Positions 1-6,268 of a DNA stretch of 11,111 bases are shown here, piece after piece. The position numbers were made by a program, and so were the translations under genes. Source of the stretch: JBBDWJ01 sp040902925 (GTDB lineage Bacteria; Acidobacteriota; Terriglobia; Bryobacterales; UBA6623); assembly GCA_040902925.1 (NCBI GenBank), contig JBBDWJ010000353.1, positions 1-11,111 of the forward strand, written 5' to 3'. Below the pieces are notes generated by a model. It was not told where the DNA came from. It did not search any database and saw only the letters and a list, made by a program, of their open reading frames with translations. Each line of letters starts with the position of its first letter. Positions within the stretch are counted from its first letter, which is position 1.

Positions 1-57
1 CCCATCAGTTCGCCCTGCGGCACCTTTCACAATTTTAAGTGGGAAAGTAGCTAGCGC
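1..57. other. Sequence downstream of receptor 1
   Basis: Only 57 bases follow the receptor 1 stop. A weak stem (CTTTCAC at 24-30 with GTGGGAAAG at 39-47, two unpaired G) surrounds an AT-rich loop. There is no T-tract on the minus strand, so no terminator is claimed. Confidence 0.3.
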
Positions 58-3000
58 TTAGAACATAAAGCGCAGCGCGAACTGCCACTGCCGGTTGGTG
101 CCGGCGCGGGTCGAGTTGATCTGACCGAAGTCACCGTTGCCCTGTGTGGAGCCGGGGGCGTTGAACTGCGGCGTATTGGTCATGTTGAAAGTTTCGGCGC
201 GGAACTGAACGCGATAGCGCTCGGTGATCCGGAAGTCCTTGAACAACGACAGGTCCAGGGTGCTGATGCCCGGGCGGACGTTGCTGAAGTTACCCAGAGC
301 CCCGTAGGTGCCGGGCGTCGGATTCTGGAAGGCGCTGACGTCCATCCACTGTGCCGGCGTGCGGCCGCCCGAGGGCGCCGCGTTGGGATCCTTACCGGAA
401 ACCGGATCGGGACGAATCGTGCCCGAGCAGGAGCAGACGCCGCGGCTCGAGCTGACACTAAAGAAGTTACCGGTTTGCAGGGTCAGGATTCCATTCAACT
501 GCCAGCCCCCGGCGACCTTGCCCGCAAGGCTGGTGTTGTTCTTCAGGAAAGGCAGCTCCCACAAGCCGCTCAAGGTTAAGCGATGACGGACGTCGAAGCT
601 GGCGTGGGAATACTCCTCGGAGATGTGGACTGTGCGGTTGCCCGGACCGTCCGACAGAGGCGATCCAACATCAGTAAGGGCGTGGCCCCAGGTATAGGAA
701 CTCAGGAACTGGATGCCGTCGGAGAAGCGCTTCTCGAGTTTGACGGTCATGGCGCTGTAGTTGGAACGGCCGAAGCTGTTGGTGCCCTGGATGCCGGCGT
801 TGCCGACAGCCTGAATCGGCCGCCGCGGCAAGCTGTTAACACCAGGAGCCGGGTCATGCACGGGCCGGTTGGGATCGTAGTTCTGCGTCAGCCGCTGACC
901 CTTCGACCCGATGTAGGCAACCTCCAACACGGTGTTCCAACCGATATCACGCTGAACGTTAAAGTTCCACTTGTGAACCAGAGGCCAGCGGCGGTTGGTG
1001 TAGAGGCTGCGGAAGTTGATCGGCGCCGGCAATGTGAACGAATTGACCGGGAAGCCATCGGAAAAGCGGTCGATAAACGGATTCAGCGCAAACGAGTTCG
1101 CTTGGTTGAACTGCGTCTCCTGGTTGAACGGCAGGTTCTCACCGCGATTGGGGTTGCCACCCTCGTTTTCTTCGGCGCCGTAGAACATGCCATAGCCGGC
1201 GCGGATGACCGTGCCGGACATCAGTTCATAGGCCATCCCGATGCGGGGTGCGAGGTTGGTTTTGTCCCAGTCAATCAAGTACTGCGAGGCGACACCGCGC
1301 TCGACCGCGATATCCGGGAAGTCGGTAGCAAAGTTCGGAGGCAGCGGGGCGTCTTGATCTTTGCCCGCAGGAATGACCAGCGTGGGCTGGCTATGCTCGA
1401 TGCCGAAGATGTCGAGGTGGGCCTGACGCCCGAACTTTTCCCCGATGGGAGAGGTGACCTCGTAGCGCAGACCGAGGTTGATGGTCAGCCTTGAGGAGAC
1501 CTTCCAATCGTCCTGCCCGTAAAACGAATACGCGTCGCGGTAGGACGAAATGAAGTTCGATGTGGTGATGCGGGCAAAACCCGGCGTACCGATCAGCCAA
1601 GTCGCCATACCGTCGCCGGCGTCGGACAAGCCGCGCTGGCCGGTTAGATCCCGCGGGAAGGCCATCTGGCCACGGGGAGAAGGCACCTGGAAGAACGGGA
1701 AGCCAACGGGACGATACTCGACGCCGAACTTGAAGGCGTGCGAGCCCTTATTCCACGAGACGTTCTGGACGAAGTCCCAAACGTTGTTGTACTCCTGCGT
1801 CGGAAGCCATTCCGAACCGCCGACGTTGCTGTAGCTGTTCGGGGCGATCAGCATGAGGCCGCCGTTGTTGACGGTGAAGGGGTTCAGGCCGCCAATGCCG
1901 AGCGCGTCGAACGAGTTTTCGTCGGCCAGTGACTGCACACGGGTCGTCACGAGCCGCGAGTACGCGGCGCGCGACTCAGTGATGAAGGTTGGTGACCAGA
2001 TACGGGTGTAGCTGAGCATGGCGTTGCGAGACAGGTTTTCTTCCTGCTCACCCGCGAAACCACCGGCGTCGAGTGCCCCTGGCAGCGGAGGAGCCTGGAA
2101 TTTCTTCTCGTTGATCCAACTGATGCTGCCAAACAGGGAGTCGTTATCGCTCAGGCGGTGGTCGACGCGGACGTCCCACTGATTGACGTCCACTGCCGAG
2201 GAGCGCTGCGTGAAGAAGTTGCTGCCAGGGCGACCCCCGCCGAGGTTCTGGTTCGGGTCGGGATAAAGGTCAATGATCTTCTTGGCAACGGGATCAAACA
2301 TAGTCGAGGGGATCTGATTGTTCGCGAACTGCTCGCGGTCGCCGCCATTGGTTCCGGTGAACGGATTGAAAACCGGCGCGCCCAGTGCGGAGAAGTCGCC
2401 GTTCTTCATGGCCGCTGTCGGGATCGTTAGAGTGCTCGACAGGCCGCCGTCCCGAATACGGGTGCCTTGATAGTCGGCGAACCAGAAGGTCCGGTCTCTG
2501 ATCAGCGGTCCGCCCACAGCGGCGCCGAACTGATTTTGCACAAAGGCGCCCTTCTGCTTGCCGGTGCGGTTGGCTTCCCAGGTGTTGGCGTTCAAGTTGT
2601 CGTTCTGCAAAAACTCAAAGAGAGTGCCGTGCATGTCGTTCGTGCCCGATTTGATCGTGACGTTGACGACGCCGCCGGCCGCGCGGCCGTACTCAGCGTT
2701 GTAGCCGTTGGTGAGAATCTGCATCTCGCCGATGGCTTCGACGGAAGGCCCGATCACGTAGGCGGTCTGATTGATGAAGTCAATGACGTTGACGTTGTTG
2801 TCCATGCCGTTGAGCAGGAAGTTGTTCTGTCCGTTGGAACGCACGCCGTTGGCGGAGAACCCTCCGCCAGTTGCGTCACGCGCACCGGGCTCGGCGGGGT
2901 AGACCGCGGGAACCGTGCGCGCCAGAAACGCAAATCGGCGCTGGCCACCCAAAGGCAGCTCGCTCGTTTGGCGGTTTTCGAGTGTGCCGCCCATTTGGGT

Positions 3001-3396
3001 TGACTCGGTTTGCAGGGCCGGCGGCTGGGCCGTCACTTCGATTGTTTCGGTCACCGCGCCGAGTTCCAGGTTGAAGTTGGCTTGAACGCGCGAGGCGCCG
3101 ACAAGAACGACGCCGGTTTGGACGGCTTTTTTGAAGCCCTCGGACTCCACCGATACGGTGTAGCTGCCGGGCTTAAGCAGAGGCCGGATATAGTTTCCGG
3201 ACGCGTCGGTTTGAACCACGTTGGTGATGCCGGTGGCTTCTTCGACGATAGTGATGGTGGCGCCGGGGACAACGGCCCCGGTCGCATCGGTAACAGTACC
3301 GAGAACGGTACCCATGTCGCGTTGCGCCAGGGCCGGCAGAGCCAGACACAGGCACGCTACGACACAGAACAAAAACTTTCGCGCTTCAGGGCGCAT
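58..3396 (-). CDS. Oar-like TonB-dependent outer-membrane receptor (receptor 1)
   Basis: About 1112 residues. Residues 1-25 form a classical signal peptide (n-region RPEARK, hydrophobic core, ALAQ at the cleavage site). A carboxypeptidase-regulatory/CnaB-like beta-sandwich follows at about 28-110, with the typical GAVVPGATITI and SGNYIRPLLKPGSY segments. A TonB plug lies at about 130-255 (NGQNNFLLNGMDNN, NAEYGRAAGGVVN, VTIKSGTN), then a long beta-barrel ending in an aromatic residue (ALRFMF), as outer-membrane barrels do. This order and length are typical of the acidobacterial Oar-like family; the substrate is unknown. The start was set by the ribosome site: GAGGAGG lies 9 bases before the ATG at 3396, whereas the ATG at 3405 abuts it and a GTG at 3438 would spoil the signal peptide. 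The only mature cysteines are a CSC motif encoded at 427-435. It is a paralogue of the receptor at 6269-10291. I see no obvious TonB box. The family call is firm; the transported ligand cannot be inferred. Confidence 0.95.
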   Translation of the reverse strand: MRPEARKFLFCVVACLCLALPALAQRDMGTVLGTVTDATGAVVPGATITIVEEATGITNVVQTDASGNYIRPLLKPGSYTVSVESEGFKKAVQTGVVLVGASRVQANFNLELGAVTETIEVTAQPPALQTESTQMGGTLENRQTSELPLGGQRRFAFLARTVPAVYPAEPGARDATGGGFSANGVRSNGQNNFLLNGMDNNVNVIDFINQTAYVIGPSVEAIGEMQILTNGYNAEYGRAAGGVVNVTIKSGTNDMHGTLFEFLQNDNLNANTWEANRTGKQKGAFVQNQFGAAVGGPLIRDRTFWFADYQGTRIRDGGLSSTLTIPTAAMKNGDFSALGAPVFNPFTGTNGGDREQFANNQIPSTMFDPVAKKIIDLYPDPNQNLGGGRPGSNFFTQRSSAVDVNQWDVRVDHRLSDNDSLFGSISWINEKKFQAPPLPGALDAGGFAGEQEENLSRNAMLSYTRIWSPTFITESRAAYSRLVTTRVQSLADENSFDALGIGGLNPFTVNNGGLMLIAPNSYSNVGGSEWLPTQEYNNVWDFVQNVSWNKGSHAFKFGVEYRPVGFPFFQVPSPRGQMAFPRDLTGQRGLSDAGDGMATWLIGTPGFARITTSNFISSYRDAYSFYGQDDWKVSSRLTINLGLRYEVTSPIGEKFGRQAHLDIFGIEHSQPTLVIPAGKDQDAPLPPNFATDFPDIAVERGVASQYLIDWDKTNLAPRIGMAYELMSGTVIRAGYGMFYGAEENEGGNPNRGENLPFNQETQFNQANSFALNPFIDRFSDGFPVNSFTLPAPINFRSLYTNRRWPLVHKWNFNVQRDIGWNTVLEVAYIGSKGQRLTQNYDPNRPVHDPAPGVNSLPRRPIQAVGNAGIQGTNSFGRSNYSAMTVKLEKRFSDGIQFLSSYTWGHALTDVGSPLSDGPGNRTVHISEEYSHASFDVRHRLTLSGLWELPFLKNNTSLAGKVAGGWQLNGILTLQTGNFFSVSSSRGVCSCSGTIRPDPVSGKDPNAAPSGGRTPAQWMDVSAFQNPTPGTYGALGNFSNVRPGISTLDLSLFKDFRITERYRVQFRAETFNMTNTPQFNAPGSTQGNGDFGQINSTRAGTNRQWQFALRFMF

Positions 3397-3405
3397 ACGA
3401 GACAT

Positions 3406-3412
3406 CCTCCTC
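3406..3412 (-). promoter_or_regulatory. Ribosome binding site of receptor 1
   Basis: The minus strand reads GAGGAGG, a near-perfect Shine-Dalgarno sequence. It is 9 bases from the ATG at 3396 and directly adjacent to the ATG at 3405, so it selects the 3396 start. Confidence 0.8.
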
Positions 3413-3422
3413 GTGATCACGA
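3411..3422. repeat. 12-bp perfect palindrome overlapping the receptor 1 ribosome site
   Basis: TCGTGATCACGA is its own reverse complement and shares two bases with the GAGGAGG ribosome site. As DNA it could be an operator half. As RNA it could form only a short 4-bp stem with a GATC loop. Its role is not shown. Confidence 0.5.
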
Positions 3423-3423
3423 T

Positions 3424-3441
3424 GACCACTAAGACCACTAA
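3424..3441. repeat. 9-bp perfect tandem duplication in the receptor 1 leader
   Basis: GACCACTAA occurs twice head to tail (3424-3432 and 3433-3441). On the transcribed strand it reads TTAGTGGTC twice, just upstream of the palindrome and the ribosome site. Confidence 0.7.
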
Positions 3442-3636
3442 TGTTGGGACGACCCACTCACGCTAGACGAGAACCTCGTGCCGGGCGGCTTGACCCCTCA
3501 ATCCGCAGAAGCTGAACTAGGCCCCCACGGCATACTGCGCACGCCCGGAATATCTGTGGTGAAGCAGAAGCAAACCCGCTTGCGAGAATAACCTATGAAA
3601 ACGCTTACGTTCGGGTTTTTACCCCACCCCAAGACT

Positions 3637-3672
3637 TTGACGAGGGTAGCTCCGGCTAACCTCGGTTGTCAA
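3637..3672. repeat. Large imperfect dyad upstream of receptor 1
   Basis: The arms are CGAGG-x-TAGC and GCTA-x-CCTCG (3641-3664 by pairing), around a 4-base loop (3651-3654), with one mismatch. Outer TTGA/TCAA arms extend it to 3637 and 3672 across a four-base bulge. On the minus strand the outer arm reads TTGACA. It is either an operator or an RNA hairpin. There is no U-run after it in the direction of transcription, so it is not a standard terminator. Confidence 0.55.
3643..3672 (-). promoter_or_regulatory. Possible sigma-70-like promoter for receptor 1
   Basis: TTGACA (3667-3672) is a perfect -35 hexamer. After an 18-base spacer comes TACCCT (3643-3648), which keeps only the T, A and final T of a -10. 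It overlaps the dyad. The -10 match is weak and the leader would be about 240 bases, so this is tentative. Confidence 0.25.
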
Positions 3673-3720
3673 GAGTAGAACTCCGTGTTTCGCAAGGCAA
3701 AACAGTTTATTGACCCGATT

Positions 3721-3735
3721 GGGCGTCCCACGCCC
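3721..3735. terminator. GC-rich hairpin, possible end of the regulator transcript
   Basis: GGGCGT and ACGCCC form a perfect 6-bp stem around a 3-base loop, about 160 bases past the response-regulator stop. No T-tract follows on the minus strand, so intrinsic termination is doubtful. Confidence 0.2.
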
Positions 3736-3893
3736 GACCCCCACGTCCTTCCTTCCGGTGCTCAGCCCCCATAGGAGTGAAAGTCGCTGGCTGTCGGAGA
3801 ATGAGCTCGTGGTGAGCACATCCGAGCGGAGCCCGACGGCCGTCCCGGGCAGGAGACAAGGAGTCCCTTCGCGGCACGTCTGCTTTTCGACCG

Positions 3894-4688
3894 CTACAGT
3901 TTGAAAAGTTCCCGCAAGCGTTTGGTTTGGGCCCGGCTCACGGGTATCTCGGTTTGCTTCTTGTCGCTCATGCGGAGCTGGTAGCTCGATTTGAACCAGG
4001 GCACGACTTCCTTGATGCGGTTGATGTTGACCAGATAAGAGCGATGCACGCGCCAGAAGCTCGACGGATCGAGGTTCGATTGCAGCTCTTCGATCGTGCG
4101 GTAGTTGGACTGGCCTTCGACATAGGTCGAGGCGATGGTGATGAGTCCGTCCTGGATGGTGGCGTAGATTACGTCGGCGGCGTCGACCAGGAACATGCGG
4201 TTCTGGGCGTTGACGAGCAGCTTGGTGCGGGGGCCGACGCTGCTTTGAAGCCTCGCCAGAAGCTGCTCCATGCGGCTGGTGTTTTGCGCGGGGGCTTCCT
4301 GGCGTTTTTGGACGCGCTCGATCGACAGCGCGAGCCGCTCCTTTTCGATGGGTTTCAGCAGGTAGTCGACGGCATTGACCTCGAAGGCCTCAACTGCATA
4401 TTGGTCATAGGCAGTGGCGAAGATGAAATGCGGCAGATCGCCGCCGGACTCGATAAGCCTGCGGACGACGCTAAGGCCGTCGAGGCCGGGCATCTGAACA
4501 TCGAGGAAGACGATGTCGGGCGCATGCTCTTCAATCAGCTCGACGGCGTCAAGGCCGTTATCGGCCGATGCCGCGATGTGAACCTGCGGGAAGGATTTCA
4601 GCAGAAATGCCAGTTCGTCGCGAGCAAGCTGCTCGTCGTCCACGATAATTACATTCAACGTGGCCGTGGCGCTGGGGCGTTCCGCCAT
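3894..4688 (-). CDS. LytTR-family two-component response regulator
   Basis: 264 residues. The receiver domain is at about 11-128: acidic pocket D17/D18 (VIIVDDEQ), phospho-acceptor D63 (FLDVQMPGLDG), switch T92 (FATAYDQYA) and conserved K112 (YLLKPIEK). A linker of about 25 residues leads to a LytTR DNA-binding domain at about 155-264, with the signature segments FWRVHRSYLVNINRI and PVSRAQTKRLRELF. The protein is expected to be a cytoplasmic transcription factor activated by phosphorylation. The start ATG has AGGAAAGG 8 bases upstream. No LytS-type or other histidine kinase is visible in the window, so it is an orphan here. The gene sits 153 bases downstream of the aminotransferase with its own promoter-like sequence, and about 500 bases before receptor 1. 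Regulation of receptor 1 or 2 is possible but unproven. All key receiver residues are present. Confidence 0.96.
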   Translation of the reverse strand: MAERPSATATLNVIIVDDEQLARDELAFLLKSFPQVHIAASADNGLDAVELIEEHAPDIVFLDVQMPGLDGLSVVRRLIESGGDLPHFIFATAYDQYAVEAFEVNAVDYLLKPIEKERLALSIERVQKRQEAPAQNTSRMEQLLARLQSSVGPRTKLLVNAQNRMFLVDAADVIYATIQDGLITIASTYVEGQSNYRTIEELQSNLDPSSFWRVHRSYLVNINRIKEVVPWFKSSYQLRMSDKKQTEIPVSRAQTKRLRELFKL

Positions 4689-4722
4689 GCGATTTTCCTT
4701 TCCTAGCCTTGATTCTTTTGGG

Positions 4723-4728
4723 AGTATA
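4723..4728 (-). promoter_or_regulatory. Possible -10 element of the response-regulator gene
   Basis: The minus strand reads TATACT, five of six bases of the -10 consensus, about 35 bases before the ATG. That would give a short leader containing the AGGAAAGG ribosome site. No good -35 hexamer is seen at 16-18 bases. Confidence 0.35.
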
Positions 4729-4796
4729 GCGCAGTGAGGTTGCAGGGAGGCCGATGGATGACGCCGCCTTGCCGCGTACGGTTTCTCTCATGGTTC

Positions 4797-4811
4797 CGGG
4801 CCCCCAGCCCG
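4797..4811. terminator. Hairpin after the aminotransferase gene
   Basis: CGGGC and GCCCG form a 5-bp GC stem around a CCCCA loop, about 30 bases past the aminotransferase stop. It has no T-run on the minus strand, so it could only be a weak or Rho-assisted terminator. Confidence 0.2.
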
Positions 4812-4841
4812 CGAAACAGGCGAACGAGGGCCACGGCGCCG

Positions 4842-6170
4842 TCAGGCCTTGAACCATTCGCACATCAGGTCGATGGCCCTGACAACGTTGCCGCAGTAGG
4901 TAGCCAGGAACTGACCGCCGAGCGGTTCATCGAGGGGGTGCGATTCGGCGGCCGCCAGAACGCGCGCGCCGTCGAAATCCACGTAGGCAAGACGCGCGGT
5001 CAACTCTTCCTCGGGGCGTCCGAAGTCGCTGCCGGGCAGGATCGCGACGCCGGTGTCCTGGAGCAAGCGCTCACACAGTTCGCGGTTGTTGCGGATGCCG
5101 CGCTCGGCTAGGCGCTCGGCGCCGGGGCTGAAATCAGGAAACAGGTAGAAGGCGCCTTCAGGCGGATCGACATCGATTCCGGCGGCGCGCAGCCGCTCGG
5201 CGGCGTCGCGTCCGAGCGCGCGCAGTATGCGCCGCGACTGCACGAGATACTGCTCGATCTGGCTGCCGCCGCGAAAAGCGCGCACGGCGGCGTATTGGAT
5301 CGGCGCGCTGGTCGAGGTGAACGTCTCGCTGGCGACGTTGGCCATGGCGTCGAGCAGCCAGCGCAGGCTGGGAGGGAACGTAAACGTGCCCAATCTCCAG
5401 CCGCCGGCTCCGCACCACTTGCTCAATCCGCCGCTGATAATTGTTCCCTCGGGATAGAAGTGCGCGATCGAGACGTGCGTGCCTTCATGGTGCAACTCGC
5501 CGTAAATTTCATCCGAAAGCAGGACGATGCCATAGCTTTGCGCGACGCGCGCCAGCGCTGCCAGTTCGTCTAGCGAGTAAGTGCCCCCGGTCGGATTGGA
5601 AGGATAGTTCAGAATCACGATACGCGGGCGGCTAGGGTCTTCCTGGCAGAGTTTTTCGAGCTCGTCGGGGGTTAAACACCACCCGTTCGCACGGTGCGTC
5701 TGGAGCCAGCGGACGTGACGCCCGATGATGTGGGCCTGCGGCGCGTAGGAAACCCAGCTTGGCCGTGGAATGACCAGATCGCCGTAGTAGACCAATTGCA
5801 GCAGGAACATCAGTTCCTTGGAGCCAGGGCCGATCAGCACGTCTTCCGGCGAGGCATCGACGCCTTGCCGGCGGCGGTGATATTCCGCCACGGTCTCGCG
5901 CAGAGTTGGCAGCCCTTTGACAGGTAAATAGTCCTTCTGGAAAGCGTTCGAGCGCAGCGTCTCCACGACCGGCTCGGGCACCGGAAAAGGCGACTGGCCA
6001 AGGCCCAGCTTGTAGACCATGCGGCCTTGCTGGCGCAGCAGATTCGAGCGCTCGTTGATCGCCAGCGTGGCGGACGATTTGAGCCCGCGAACGTTGAGGT
6101 TTAGCTGTACGGGCAGGGTGCGAGTGGCTGGAGAGGCCTCGGTTTTCTCGTCAAGATCAACGGATTTCAT
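4842..6170 (-). CDS. PLP-dependent aminotransferase, class I/II (fold type I)
   Basis: 442 residues, cytoplasmic by lack of signal or membrane segments. The full aminotransferase catalytic set is visible: Y81 in DYLPVKGLPTLRE, GSKEL at 116-120 (cofactor phosphate loop), W139 (PSWVSY, stacking on the ring), N188 in NYPSNPTGG, D220 and Y223 (SDEIYGE), Schiff-base lysine K251 in GGLSKWCGAGGWRLG (the SK-x5-GWR pattern, with R259 for the phosphate), and R393 (TARLAYVDF) for the substrate carboxylate. It should move an amino group between an amino acid and a 2-oxo acid. The aspartate-aminotransferase-like superfamily does not fix the substrate. The first 35 or so residues precede the usual core and look polar and flexible. 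No good ribosome site precedes the ATG at 6170, so the exact start is less sure. It lies 98 bases after receptor 2 on the same strand. Nothing nearby indicates a particular amino-acid pathway. Confidence 0.95.
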   Translation of the reverse strand: MKSVDLDEKTEASPATRTLPVQLNLNVRGLKSSATLAINERSNLLRQQGRMVYKLGLGQSPFPVPEPVVETLRSNAFQKDYLPVKGLPTLRETVAEYHRRRQGVDASPEDVLIGPGSKELMFLLQLVYYGDLVIPRPSWVSYAPQAHIIGRHVRWLQTHRANGWCLTPDELEKLCQEDPSRPRIVILNYPSNPTGGTYSLDELAALARVAQSYGIVLLSDEIYGELHHEGTHVSIAHFYPEGTIISGGLSKWCGAGGWRLGTFTFPPSLRWLLDAMANVASETFTSTSAPIQYAAVRAFRGGSQIEQYLVQSRRILRALGRDAAERLRAAGIDVDPPEGAFYLFPDFSPGAERLAERGIRNNRELCERLLQDTGVAILPGSDFGRPEEELTARLAYVDFDGARVLAAAESHPLDEPLGGQFLATYCGNVVRAIDLMCEWFKA

Positions 6171-6268
6171 AAGCGTGGACTACCAGGAACGGTTTGCCTG
6201 CATGATAACGCATGGGTGCGTGGAGGGCACGCCCGGCCGGCCTGCGTGAGCCGTCAATCTCAGCGGCG
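6171..6268. other. 98-bp gap between receptor 2 and the aminotransferase
   Basis: It holds a GC-rich stem (GCGTG 6218-6222 with CACGC 6228-6232) without a T-run. On the minus strand there is also a TATCAT -10-like hexamer at 6202-6207, without a matching -35. Co-transcription with receptor 2 or a separate weak promoter are both compatible with this. Confidence 0.4.

Larger units (their letters stand above)
3397..3893. other. Intergenic region between the response regulator and receptor 1
   Basis: No convincing gene was found on either strand. Reading toward receptor 1, it holds a GC-rich hairpin (3721-3735), a large bulged dyad (3637-3672), an AT-richer stretch around 3590-3620, the 9-bp tandem duplication, a 12-bp palindrome and the ribosome site. 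It should contain the 3' end of the regulator transcript and the promoter and long untranslated leader of receptor 1. Short reading frames here (for example 3619-3819) lack ribosome sites and recognisable protein features. Confidence 0.7.

Noticed and set aside
583..1494. 303-codon open frame on the plus strand opposite receptor 1
   Set aside because: It is exactly antisense to the clear receptor barrel, has no recognisable domain and fits the long shadow frames expected in GC-rich genes.
3606..3614. TACGTTCGG, matching a degenerate LytTR half-site pattern as I recall it
   Set aside because: No second half-site at the expected 12-13 base spacing on either side. A single match to such a loose pattern is expected by chance in a region this size.
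3984..4010. A GATTTGAACC-like string resembling the T-arm of a tRNA
   Set aside because: It is inside the LytTR domain codons (PWFKSSYQL) and no cloverleaf can be built around it.
3927..4706. 259-codon open frame on the plus strand opposite the response regulator
   Set aside because: The minus-strand frame carries every receiver and LytTR signature; the plus-strand frame is its mirror and has none.
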